64,000 bases of DNA, from contig JBHGNT010000099.1 of the NCBI GenBank assembly GCA_043228905.1, positions 27,368 to 91,367 of the forward strand. Direction: 5' to 3'. This document shows positions 48,894 to 60,154 of this stretch, piece by piece (position 1 is the stretch's first letter; every line of letters starts with the position of its first letter). The notes beneath the pieces were generated by a model. That model did no database searches. It was not told the origin of the DNA and saw nothing but the letters and a program-made list of their open reading frames with translations. Source of the DNA: Azolla caroliniana. Its lineage: Eukaryota > Polypodiophyta. The position numbers and the translations under genes are program-made.

Positions 48894-49318
48894 TGAAAAA
48901 TAAAAACTGCGGAAGCGTTAGACAATTGGCTTAGCCGGATAGCAACAGAGAGAGAGAGAGATGAACACACAAACGGTACGCAGGAGAGACAGAGAAAGAG
49001 CAGAACAACTTAAATCTATTATCAACAACTCTGTAAAATTCTCTGTACATACAATGTTCTCAACAACACTATTTATACAAGTCCTAAGAGGACTGACAGA
49101 GGTACAGTGTACTTCAATGCTCACACGAGTGTCTAACTCTAACTACGAGGCATTAACTACCTAGTCGTCTAGGCTGCTACTAGGCTTCCGGTTACTGCTT
49201 GATCTGGCTAACTGACTCCCCAACTCACCCGCTCGCCGATCCGGCCCATCCTTCGGGATGTCGATCTGGCTCAGGCTTATTCAGCCGGTCCGGATCTAGT
49301 TGTGCTTGTCGCTCAACA
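48894..49318 (-). repeat. E7 5' LTR
   Basis: 425 bp; minus strand TGTTGAGCGACAAGC...TTTTTCA. Followed by the primer site at 48881-48893. Confidence 0.88.
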
Positions 49319-49690
49319 CAAATGCATGTGCAAAGACAGATCCTACCTCATTGTTTAGGATATGTTTCGTATTATAAACTTGTTCATATGTTTAGTGATA
49401 TAATCCTTCTTCAATCGAGTGAGGTGGAAACCTCTCCGTGTCTCGGGTTGTGATGAGCCCCAGGTTTTCATCATCCACATGTCTAGGTCTTCATATGTGT
49501 CTGGTCGTGCACAAAGGAAATAACCCCAATGTTTGTGTGAACCTTTTGGCCCTGAGTTGCTAAAAACTTAGACCTCCCTCTGGTGGGGGTCATCTTACTT
49601 TCTTTGATGGGGGTCCTTTTTCTTTCCTTGCATGGTGTGATGACATTTTCGGTCACCATTTTCATCTTTGTGGGCTTCCTTGTCATGTGA
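49319..49690 (-). pseudogene. Rest of the third coiled-coil gene unit, with putative N-terminus
   Basis: Continues the 715-bp unit broken at 28762. The minus-strand reading from 49686 is basic (RKPTKMKMVTENVITPCKER, then GRSKFLATQGQ) and ends near 49483. Function unknown. Confidence 0.4.
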
Positions 49691-52660
49691 ATCCTATCTC
49701 TCTTCTTCGCCTCACATGCACAACAATAGTAAATAATAGTAAATCATGCACAACAATAGTAAACAATATTAAATAATATACAATTCAAGGAGATATCGGA
49801 TATGAAACATAATGTTAACTCCTGATACTTAACATATACACATGTTGACCAACTCTCAAATTCAAGCATATGCATGTACAAAGCTCTCAAATGATCAAGG
49901 GAAAACAACAACAACAAAACCCTAAACGATAATAACAGATAGAATCAAACATACAAATAAACATGTCCCAAACATCGTTTATGGTTGCAGATGTAAAAAA
50001 ACAGATAGAAAATGACAAAAACAAATAGAATCAAACATACAGATAAACATGTCCCAAACATCGTTATGGTTGCAGATGTAAAGAAACAGATAGAAAATGA
50101 CAAAAACAGATAGAATTAAACATACAAAAATATAGTAAAACAAGTACCAAATGTTGTTGTTGAAGTCTTTGAAGAGGGGACGCATTTGAAACACACCGGG
50201 TAGAGGGAACACTTGGAGGTAGAGGTAACACGACCAGCAAAGCAGAAACCGATGTGAAGAGGATAAGGTGTGCAGACCACACTTCAGAGAACGCTTGAGA
50301 GAGAGAACGCGACTAGTAGAGGAAAGCTTGATGTAACGAGGACACAGTACAACGGTTGAGAGAGAGAATACCTCAGAGTGAGGACACGGTACAACACCTA
50401 AGTGTATTGTTGTTGCAAAGAGGACACGACAAGGAGGGAGTGGGTTTAGGGTTTGCAGGGTGAGCAGAGAATGTGGAGAAACCTGTGCACAAGTTGGAAG
50501 AGAGAGAGAGAGAGGGAGGGAGGGAAGGAGGGAGCGGGTACAAATGTAGTGAACAAATGAGTAGAAGTGGGAAGGAAAGAGTGCGAGAGAGAGGAGGTAC
50601 GAACCTAAGGAATTACCAAGTGTAAAGAGAGAGAGAGAGAGAGAGAGAGACTAACTAACTAACTAACTGACAGTTCGAGATAAACCTATTATTTTCCATG
50701 AGAGACGGAGTGAGAGAAAGATAGGTTGATTATCTTCATGATTGACTAACGACTCAAGATCTTATATAGTTACGACCTCCTTACAACATTACCTTGAATT
50801 TTAACACAATTGATGTTTATTCATATTTGAAATCTATTTTCATTGAATGTGACTTTTAATTTCAAAACAAGTGATCAACTTTTTAAACCCAAATATTGGA
50901 TTTACTTTTACATTTTAAAGTTTTTCCTCCACATGGAATTAGTACTACAGTTTTGGCCAAAAGTTGGTACACTGTAGTGTGCTTTCACCCAGTATCGACT
51001 CCTAGCTTTTATCAAGGTTGAGCATGATATGTGTGATCCAAGCATACACAATACAAAGATTCATATTTTTAATGTATGTGGCCATATTAATGTTGAGATC
51101 TATAATCTCCAACTTAAAAAATGTGACTAGTATATGTTATTTGCCTTGATCTGACACTAGAACTATGAATAACTTTAATTAAATCACAAAACCATGACCT
51201 TAAACAAAAAAGAAGCAGGGAAAATCATTTTTATGGCATGGCCTCTTGAAATGAATCTTTATATTGTGTGTATGTGTGTGTTTCGATCACATACATTCTT
51301 GACAATTAGAAGTCAATACTATCAAGATAGTGGTAGGCTCAAAAACATGTCTATACACAAAGCCATACACACACCACCAAGTCCCATTATCTCAAATAGC
51401 CTTAGTTATTATGATGTGGAGCCATATGTGGTCCTTATGCAATCAATATGATGCACCAACATGAATGTAATACGAAGCCCTAGATAGACATACTAGCATT
51501 TGGGGCTATAATTGTTGTTTTTGCGAGTATTATTCAATGTGTCCATTGCTAACACAAATAGAAAAGATTATTAGGGGTGTTTAATAATCTAAAACCATTA
51601 AGATGTTGAAGTGGCATAAGAACATTTAAGTATTAAGATAGATGTTAATAACATTATTGTAAACAATGGAATGAGCTTTTAATTAAAAACTAGATGTTGC
51701 TTTTATAACATACATGCTAACTAGCTTTTGTTGGGTGTAGAGTTTGAAGTTTTCATTATTAAATTGAAGCTTCTACGATAAGTGGTGTTTGAAGCAATTG
51801 GGCCTACAAGGCTACATGTAGTTGGTGCATGCATTTCATATAGATTGATGTTAAAGAATAACTTTAGTTACTTTCTAGCACCACTAACCATTGGTGTACA
51901 AATAGATTCCTATAGTTCCTTTGATTTTTTGCATCTCATTCTAAATTTATAATATCTCTAATTAAATCATGCATCATATAGTTTCTAGCAACATGAACAT
52001 TGAACCATCATGTGATGATGTCAGCACGTGATAGTGTTGAATTACTGAAAAAATTGCTGCATTGAAAATAACGGTGAGAAAATTAAAATAATATTTGTGC
52101 ATATGTATGTATATGTATAAATAATTTGAAGCTACTTTAATGGTAATTGTAATAATGAGTAAACACTTAAGAAGATAACCTTTCTTAAAGATGGTTACAC
52201 CACACAATGTATTATTATTCTTTATACCTCTCCATTAGAATATATATACCCATAATCTCTATTACAGTGAAGAACGTCCAAACGCCTCAATTGTGTGTAC
52301 AACGGAAAGGATTGTGCATTGAATAACAAACTATTGTTGATGAGGAACAACAAGGGGAATGGTTGTGCAACCTCGGGCAAATCATGAAGACCAAATTAAT
52401 GGAATGTTGAAATGAGGGGAGCAAACTCCTCACAAGGGAATTCTCACAGCTCTTGGAATTCTTGAGATGCTCAAGAGATGAGGACCACTCCGTGTGACGA
52501 TGGAAAATTCAAAATTAGGGATGAACACCATCTAGACCATGACGGATGAATCGTCTAACGTGTGATGCACATTGAACCAACACTCTTTTCAACGGTTGTA
52601 GGGTGAAGATGGTGGTCCTACTTGAAATTTTGCACATCAATACCTTGTTAAAAACCACAC
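49691..52660. other. AT-rich intergenic region with short tandem repeats
   Basis: No gene recognised. Contains an imperfect 85-86-bp tandem repeat at about 49937-50120 (AGATAGAATCAAACATAC at 49937, 50023 and 50108), a (GA)n tract at 50625-50650 and an (ACTA)n tract at 50652-50668. The remainder appears unique. Confidence 0.65.
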
Positions 52661-52678
52661 ACCATAGCTTGTGTCTTT

Positions 52679-52891
52679 TCATGTATGAGATATTAGGCTA
52701 TCTTCATTGCACATCGGTGATTGACTAAATAAAAATCGTTTGACATTTGGGTCAATGTAAAATTGATAACCCTTGTAGCCATGGTAGCCATGAGGTTTTC
52801 CATACCCAACAAATATGGTGCAATTCTTGTGATTATGTAATTTACACAAAGGGAAGAACGTGTAAGGGTCGACCCGGCCGGCGCGCGGCAC
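52679..52891 (-). pseudogene. Copia integrase C-terminal fragment
   Basis: Minus-strand reading contains CTIFVGYGKPHGYHGYKGY and DPNVKRFLFSQSPMCNED, the layout of the copia segment after the integrase core (C.F.GYG...KGY.FYDP....F.SR.V.F.E; compare CIFLGYGNDEFGYRVWDP in E3). No LTR found nearby; an old relic in the FRO B upstream region. Confidence 0.6.
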
Positions 52892-53081
52892 ACAAACGAA
52901 TTTATAGACATATTTTGTTGAATCTATTTTTCGTGCTTAGCATTGTCTTTATGCGGACATGAGAGGTCCTTCGCAAATACCAGTTGACTTAACACATTAG
53001 TACAACCCATGCGGTACCAGTGTTGTACTACTACCTAGTGGGTAGCTGTTCTCTAGAGTCAACCCAACCATATCATGCAAG

Positions 53082-53312
53082 TATATATATATATATAACA
53101 CTCCACTTTGTCCTTAACAGGATCTGTGTGGTTTAAGGCTTGTCTGGTCGCGCATCATTACCCTCCTCATTCTTCTCCCTAATGATCAACAACATTGCCT
53201 TACATAGAATCGATTGAGTTTCGCACATCTTTCGGCACTTAACTTCTCGATTAATCCGCGATGAGTATGTTGGAGAAGTAGCAGCAGTTGTTGTTGTTTG
53301 TGCCTCCTATGG
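53082..53312 (+). promoter_or_regulatory. Probable promoter and leader of FRO copy B, with a short upstream ORF
   Basis: A TA-rich TATATATATATATATAA stretch lies at 53082-53097. A 7-codon upstream ORF (ATG 53261 to TAG 53281) precedes the chosen start at 53313. Promoter position is inferred; no transcript data. Confidence 0.4.
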
Positions 53313-54150
53313 ATGAATTTTGGCCTCCTTGCCTTGTGGCTACCGAGTTTGATATTCCGAGGCATTAACGCAAGGATTGATGCAGGTAAGGAGGCTGCGG
53401 CGGTCGTCCATGGCCTAGATGAGGATGATGAGAGATTGATGGGGGCAATTCGGCGGGCGAAGGTGGCAAAAGCGGTCACGGAAGCGGTAATCGTGGCCAC
53501 GTGCGTGTTTTGGGTATTATGGTGGTTCGTCGCGCCCGATCCAGAAGGAGACAAGAAATACGTGGAGTCGTGGATTGGCGACAAATCCCACTCTCGCTTC
53601 TTTCGGACCGACGGTCGCGAAGGTAACTAATATAATATAATTAGTGATCACATAATGCATATATATGTGTATGCATATATATGGTTTGTCAAGTGATCAG
53701 CTCCCTCCTACTTAAAACTGATATATATATCTATGGCATCCATCCATTAGGTTCGACATTCATATACCAAACCATGCCTTTCTTCGTCGTCACCATTCTG
53801 AGCTTCGTCGTGATCCGGCTCCGCGCATTCATCAAAGCAAAGACTGCACAGCTCCGTGTTGTGGTGCCCGCGGGTGCAAACGGCTGGAAAAACCAATGGC
53901 AGATGAGTACGTACCCGGTGTGGGTGGACAAGAGCCCCTTCGGCATCCTCACGGCCTCGGAGCTTCTCGGAATTCTGGCCATAACTTTGTTGATGATCTA
54001 CCACTTCAGCAGAATCGTCAACATTGCTTTCACCCGCATCGACAACAACACCCAGCACCACCACGGCTCCGGCCCGCCCCCCGCCAAGTACGTCCTACTA
54101 CGATCATGACATAACCATATCTCTCTCTCTCTCTCTCTCTCTCTCCAACA

Positions 54151-54186
<36 letters not shown>

Positions 54187-57100
54187 CATGCTTTGAACAC
54201 CATCGCCAAGCTCACATTGTTTGTTAAATTCCCAAGAGTGTACATAATAAGCACTCATGTTTTCCATTGATATTGCAGGCCATGGCAGAAATTGAATAAC
54301 GTATCCTTCTACTTCGGACGCGTGGCCGTCGTGCCATTCTCGTTGCTCTGGATCCCCGTGTCGCGTGGCTCGCCGTTTCTTCGGCTCGTAGGCATCCCAT
54401 TCGAGCGCGCCGTGCGCTACCACATCTGGCTCGCCGTCTCCATGCTTGTTCTCGTCAGCCTCCATAGCCTCGGCTACATCATTCTCTATGCCAACACCAA
54501 CCGTACGCACTTGGTAGGTTCAAATCATGCAGTATTTCGCGCTCACTGTCTCGCCCAATATTACCGTAATGTCCCAAGGGCCAACCTATGATGTCCCAAG
54601 GGCCAACCTATGCTAGGGCTCATGTGGTTTCTCCATCATGATGCATTCATTGTACTTGAGTGTGTTTGATCATATCTTGATAGGGACATAATTTGTTTTT
54701 CGCTTCTTGTTGTTAGATCTTTGGGTGGGTCACGAAGCAAGAAAACTGTGCGGTAGTGGCCGGGCTGGTGGCATGGGTGTTCGGTCTAGTCATGTGGGCC
54801 ACTTCCCTCTCCTTCGTGCGTCGCCGCTTCTACGACATATTCTTCTCGGTCCACCACCTGTATCTCCTCTTCTCCCTCTTTTGGCTGTATCACGCGGTCT
54901 GGAATTATCATTTCTTCATCGTCCCTCTCATGCTCTTCTTCATCGATCGCTTCCTTCGCATGATCCAATCGTCCAGTGTTGTCCGCGTATCCTCGGCCAA
55001 GCTCCTCCAGAATGGCACAGTCGAGCTCTTGCTGCCTCTTAACACCAATGCCACCAAAGGTAACATAAATGGATTCTCTTTCATGTATGTGTGCTTGTTC
55101 GGATCCACATATTAATTAATATTCCAGAATCTCTCTGACTAAATTCAGTCAGTGAGCTCTTCTAACCTTTACTAATAACAGGCAATAATGTGATCATTAC
55201 TTATGTCAGGGACCCCACTCTATAATGCACTCTCCACATGGTGCATCCAGATTCCTGGTATCTCCAAACTACAGTGGCACTTCTTCAGTGGCGCATCGTC
55301 CCCTCTCGATAACACGCAGGAGCTCTCCATCGTAATCAAGCCTCTCGGCGAATGGACGAATAGTTTGCACGATCAATTGTGGGGTTCCTGGGCTTTCTCG
55401 TTTAAGGCTAGAGTCGAAGGTCCTTATGGCGATGAGTCCGATTTCTACCTAAAGTATGGGGATCTCTCTAATTATTTGTCGTAATTCCTGTTCTCGATTC
55501 CGTTCCCAAAGCTCATGTCTGTCGTTCCTCATTGATATAACTAGCCTTCACATTAATGAGTTGCTTCCATTACTTAATGTAATGTATATGATTAATATTT
55601 CGCAGGTATAAAACCCTAGTCATCGTGGCCGGGGGCATAGGCCTCACCCCTGCCCTCGCTATAATCCGCGATATCTTGTATCGATACAAAGACGTTAGAT
55701 CCTCACCGGCATCGACTACTCTTCCGACCTCCATCACACTCTACCACTGCATAAGAAAGCCAGAGGAGTTATGTGTGCTAAATACCCTATATCCTAACCA
55801 AATTCTCCCTGGCTATGAGACATTAGGACTGCGCATCCGAGTACATGTATACATAACCTCGAAGAACATACAAGATTATGAGAGAGTGCCACTACCCGGT
55901 GGCAACACGGCTCATAATTCATATAGAATAGGCGAATCCTTGGACCTATCCAAGTTTAACCGTGAACACCCTACATCACAACCATTGATATTTGATTCCT
56001 CTTATCCGGCGGCACAACACCCACAATCCGATGGAAGAATCTCGAGCATTGGCAGCACAGGGAGCACCTCATGGGTAGCATTAACCACCATTGCATCCTT
56101 TGCAGGATACTTTGTGCTTTCAGGCTTGGCAAACACTTTTATTGTGAGGTCCTATGCCCATCACACCTTCACCAATTACAATCGCGCGCATGTCGTGGTG
56201 GCGTGCATGATCTTGGGGATTCTCATTTGTGGCGGCCTCGTGGTTCTGCTATGGTTCCATATGTTGCGACGACAATCGAGTATAAGCTCGGCATCGGTGC
56301 AGCCGAGGAAACAGAGTCCGACTTCTTCTCCATCCGGAAGTAACGAAGATTTGGGAGCAACTTACAACGGAATCGAAGATGGCGCATCTCAGTGGGATGG
56401 GGATGTCCACATTTTGTCACGGCCAAACTGGAAAGGTAGGTTGGCATCATAGGGTCCACATCTAACCCTAAACCCTAAACCCTAAACTTTTTATTACGGC
56501 AAAAAAGTTTTAAAGGTTAAAAACGTTAAAGAAAAAACATAAGCATTCGTTACGCCAAGAAAGTTAAGTATGTTTTCATAACATAAGCATTTGTGAATAT
56601 ATGTGGTATCTTCTTTAACCTGGGAAGAGTAGTAGTAGTACATATACAAGTTTGTGAATATATGAGTACAGGTAGATTACCCCAATTCTGAAATTTTAAT
56701 CCCTTCTATTCAAGCTGCAGTCACTATATACGAATATATAGTACTATTTGTGCAGAATTTTCTAGCTCAATGATCTCATCCTCTGGCTGAATAAAGTACT
56801 AGTTAATTCAAATATCATGCCATAGCTATTTCAAACCATCTACTCAGGAATGTGCTATGTATGCTATACTGTAGTGGACTTGCGATTATATATGGCACTG
56901 AATTGATGCATGAATGAATTACCCCTGAGAATGAAGCATGTCAAGCAATGAATGTGTAGTTCTTCTAAATTTGATGGTCCAAAATATTGGCAGATGTCTT
57001 CGAGGGCTTGGTGGAGCAACACCGTGGGGAATGTGTGGGAGTTCTGGTGTCGGCACCGGAGAGCATGCAAGAGGACATTGCCAGAGAATGCAAGAGATGC

Positions 57101-57202
57101 TCGCCTTTCCGCCCCTTCTATGCCGCCCCTGACACATCCAAATCATCGGAAGGCCACAGGGGGGCCCTCCTGCACTTCCACTCTGTGAGCTTCAGCCTGT
57201 AG
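53313..57202 (+). CDS. FRO: Ferric-chelate reductase (FRO family), copy B, complete
   Basis: Exons 53313-53622, 53751-54087, 54279-54513, 54717-55059, 55210-55453, 55606-56435 and 56994-57202. Their sum is 2508 bases, 835 codons plus stop, with every junction GT/AG and in phase. Plant FROs are usually near 700-740 residues; the excess is in the N-terminus and the exon 6 loop. Membrane helices start near residue 60. STYPVWVDKSPFG is typical of the family. Heme ligands: His about 264 and 278 (RYHIW...LHSLGY) and about 340/341 and 353 (VHHLYLL...LYHAV). FAD motif LQWHFFS is near 432, NADPH motif AGGIGLTP near 500, two later helices near 660-720, and the C-terminus ends LHFHSVSFSL. Start: ATG 53313 is the first in-frame Met after a stop at 53262. 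An alternative donor (CAG/GTAAGG, 53384) means the first exon could differ. It reduces Fe(III) or Cu(II); location (plasma membrane or organelle) cannot be told. Confidence 0.92.
54121..54183. repeat. (CT)n and (CA)n microsatellites in FRO B intron 2
   Basis: About 12 CT units (54121-54145) and 16 CA units (54152-54183) occupy a third of the 191-bp intron. Confidence 0.95.
56463..56487. repeat. Interstitial telomere-like repeat in the last FRO intron (copy B)
   Basis: Same CCCTAAA tract as at 1904-1928. Confidence 0.85.
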
Positions 57203-57616
57203 TCAGATTTAGTCCTTTCCATCATCACCATTATTATGAATACTGTCTGTGTTTCTTGCACTATATACTGCTGAGCCGCCATTTCGTTGGCTGTTATGAA
57301 TGAAGATAATGATGGATTGAGTAGTAGTAGTACATAATACATGTATGTATGTATGTATGTATGTATATGGTCAGGATCAATAAGTTGCACTGTCCATATC
57401 GCACATATACCCACCCGTCGTGATTTCAATAATAATAGCCTTGATTTACCCCTTCCCAGAGATCATTAAGAATATCGGAACAATGGTTTTTCCACTGTAT
57501 TTTATACATACCATCATTACTAATTAAGAAAATTCACGTGCTGTGTACAGTTTAAGCCTGTGTCGTGAGCCATTAATTTGTGTCAGTTTCTTTTTTTCTT
57601 TTTCTTTTTGTTTGTT
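57203..57616. other. 3' flank of FRO copy B
   Basis: Matches 2644-3060. Shorter (AGT)n tract and an added 24-base block (57396-57420) relative to copy A. No gene. Confidence 0.7.
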
Positions 57617-57812
57617 TGTGCTGGAACCATGTAAAGACTACAGAAATGGGCTGCAGTGCTATGCAGCAAAATTATAAAAGAAACAACATTTGCGAAATAA
57701 GATTTGTCCAAATAACGCATAGAGTATACAATTACAACGACAGAGCGTTCGAATCCGATATTAGCGATCCAGCAACCAAATCTGTATGCAAGCTCAAATA
57801 TATTCATTCCAC
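57617..57812 (-). repeat. Copia LTR relic, B-flank copy
   Basis: About 196 bp, plus-strand ends TGTGCTGGAACC...CATTCCA. The same unit is at 59818-60012, where it adjoins the end of a minus-strand copia polyprotein, and its first ~80 bp are in the copy A flank (3054-3138). The ~65-70 bp to its left are also shared by the copies. Confidence 0.6.
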
Positions 57813-58784
57813 AACTCAATATGTTACAGCATTCCACTACTTTCCAGCATACCTCCCTTCACTTTACATGTCAATTCCACAACCATACCCTAACCCTAAT
57901 GTTCTGCTCCATTGCTATGCTCACTCATAAAAACACTCAAACTAAAGTAATTAATTGCAAGGGAACGAGGATTACAGAGTGAGAGACTCGGAAGAGGAGT
58001 CTAAAATTAATTGGAAGGGAATTATCAAAAATGAGGAGAAACTCCTCCATATATAGACCAAGGGGTGGCTGGTGGAGTCCCTTAGTGTTAGGCCAAGAGA
58101 TGGCTTTTTGGGCTGCCTTGACCATTAGGCCAAGAGGTGGCTTTTAGGCTCCCCTGTGGTTGGTCACTGCGACGTTGTTGTTTTTGTGGCAAGGTCTAGG
58201 ACTGGGTATTTTCTAAGTCCCAACCCAAGGGTCGAACCCCTTCTTTGGTATTGGGACTGGGACCACCATTGGGAGTGGTTCCCTTCTTGTTTCCCAACTC
58301 CTCATGTTCATGCCAACCTCGATCCTGACGCTTGTCCCAATACGTTTTGGGGCTTGTTGAGTCCGTCTTGACTCACTTCGGAACCATGGTCTGGTTGGGA
58401 CTCTTTAGGGACACCACACTCACATGAAACTCATGTGAAACCTAATGACCATCTATATCTAAAATCTCTCTCGTATTAGAGCTACCTATATCGGCTTTGT
58501 GGTAAGTCTTTCTTTGCCCTCGTACTCTCAGTTAGTTATATACTCCACATCATACCCATGGTCACAGTTTCAAATTTTAATCTCACATTACAACTTTCTC
58601 GGAATCATAATATGTCACTTCTGTAGAACAATATGTCACATTGATGTTGTGTCAAACCAATGACCTCCCAACCTCCAAACTCTTCACTATCAATGCCTTG
58701 AACATGCAAAAAAAATAGTTACTAACCAAGGCAAAAATTATCCCAATCTTGAGTTTGCAAGGAGTGGTTCCTTTGTATACTTGG
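57813..58784. other. Unique intergenic stretch
   Basis: No coding or RNA gene seen. Contains an imperfect direct repeat around GGCCAAGAG.TGGCTTTT (58090-58145). Confidence 0.6.
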
Positions 58785-58892
58785 TCACACATTCATCCTC
58801 GACAACCGTAATATGTTCAAATTCCCTTGGTCCAGTTGTCTTAGCATGAACACTAGCCTCAAAGCATTGAAATAAGTCTTCAACACATGCCA

Positions 58893-59180
58893 ACACTTAC
58901 ATGACTTGGCCGCTCATTCACACTTGAAATCTATCCTTGGTTTACATGCAATTCACAATGTGTGTCATGGGCAACACAACACCACTCGGTCTTTTGTGGT
59001 TTTCATGAAGCCATTTGTTAATAATTAGGTAATTAACCTACAATCAACTATTGCTTGAACGCTTACATGACTTGGCGACTCATTTGCATTTGAAATCTAT
59101 CCTTGGTTTACATGGAATTCACGATGTGTGTAATGGGCGACACAACACTGCTCGGTCTTTTGTGGTTTTCATGGAAAGAA
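58893..59180. repeat. Direct repeat, two copies ~165 bp apart
   Basis: CTTACATGACTTGGC.(A/G)CTCATT...GAAATCTATCCTTGGTTTACATG...TCTTTTGTGGTTTTCATG occurs at 58899-59010 and 59062-59176. It lies in copia-like debris; no frame is preserved. Confidence 0.8.
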
Positions 59181-59404
59181 TTTGGCTCACATGCACTCCT
59201 ACAGTTGACTATTGCAATCATAGCATGCCATTGTCGCTTGTGCGTGGAAGAGCTAGTGCTCTATTGTTCGCGTGTTGTGAAACAAGGAAGAAGCCAACAA
59301 GAAGAGAAGAAGAAACCACTATCACACTAAAAGAATTGCACGAATCAACAAATGGGTAGCTTTCTTCAAGGATAGAAGTTTCCATACCACAACACTTTTG
59401 CATC

Positions 59405-59745
59405 ATGGATATACAAGATCCATCGATACCTTTTGGGGCAAGGATATTGGGGATATACTGAAGGTGATCGTCAAAACATGTTTGCCATTATCAATACATA
59501 TAATTGTGAATGGAAGCAAGGAGTGATCCATCTAATGCGTTGCCTTGCTAGACCATATGCTTGGGAGCCACATAATGTATACTAGACCATATGCTACATC
59601 ATATGGTCTAGTGAGCCATGTAAAGTATACTATGACCATATGATTGGCTATGTCACAGATGTGAAGATAATAAAACGGGGCATGGAAGAACCTCACGAAA
59701 CATTTTATCCATCGACACAATCACACAAAAACTTCAACTCTAACC
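59405..59745 (+). pseudogene. Copia gag relic
   Basis: Shifted frames read KIHRYLLGQGYWGYTEGD (about 59418) and WKQGVIHLMRCLA (59512), then DHMIGYVTDVK and MEEPHETF (59630-59700). This is the same order as the gag of E1 and E5 (KMHQYLLGHDYWSYVEGA..., SYVRDAKTP.GAWENL). A 13-bp perfect inverted repeat (ACTAGACCATATG, 59581-59612) interrupts it. Confidence 0.65.
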
Positions 59746-59817
59746 AGAACTAATTAAGAAAATTCACGTGCTGTGTACAGTTTAAGCCTGTGTCGTGAGC
59801 CATTAAGTTGTGTCAGT

Positions 59818-60101
59818 TGTGCTGGAACCATGTAAAGACTACAGAAATGGGCTGCAGTGCTATGCAACAAAATTATAAAAGAAACAACATTTGCGAAATA
59901 CAATTTGTTCAAATAACGCACAGAGTATACAATTACAACGACAGAGCATTCGAATCCGATATTAGCGATCCAGCAAGCAAATCTGTATGCAAGCTCAAAT
60001 ATACTCATTCCACTCTTGATTACATCAATTAATCCAACTTGCTTGCAACAAATAATGTGCTTAGAATGTTGAAGAGGTTTCGTTAGAAAATTAGCCCACA
60101 T
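59818..60101 (-). mobile_element. 3' end of a minus-strand copia (RNase H tail and LTR relic)
   Basis: Minus-strand reading from 60101 contains ANFLTKPLQHSKHIICCKQVGL, the end of copia RNase H (ADIFTKPL). It is followed by the ~195-bp LTR relic 59818-60012. The rest of the element is missing to the right, where E9 begins. Confidence 0.6.
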
Positions 60102-60154
60102 TTGATGAGAGGGAGTAAACTTTAACTCTATCTTCTTTGTTTCAATGAGATCAC

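Larger units (their letters stand above)
28763..49318 (-). mobile_element. E7: minus-strand Ty1-copia, host of the right nest
   Basis: LTRs at 28763-29163 (3' LTR) and 48894-49318 (5' LTR). The primer site on the minus strand is TGTTATCAGAGCG (plus 48881-48893), and the polypurine tract GAGGGGGAG abuts the 3' LTR. The element is split into pieces by E3 (30828-36151), a solo LTR (37303-37958) and E6 (38537-47393). The flanking 5-mers are CCAAT and CAAAT, an imperfect duplication. Compared with the other tandem units, about 30 bp of target are missing at the site. Same protein family as E1 and E5. Confidence 0.9.

Noticed and set aside
53384-53389. Strong splice donor (CAG/GTAAGG) within FRO B exon 1
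   Set aside because: Using it would lose the first membrane helix and no matching acceptor in phase was needed; the longer exon gives an uninterrupted 835-codon protein. Kept only as an alternative.
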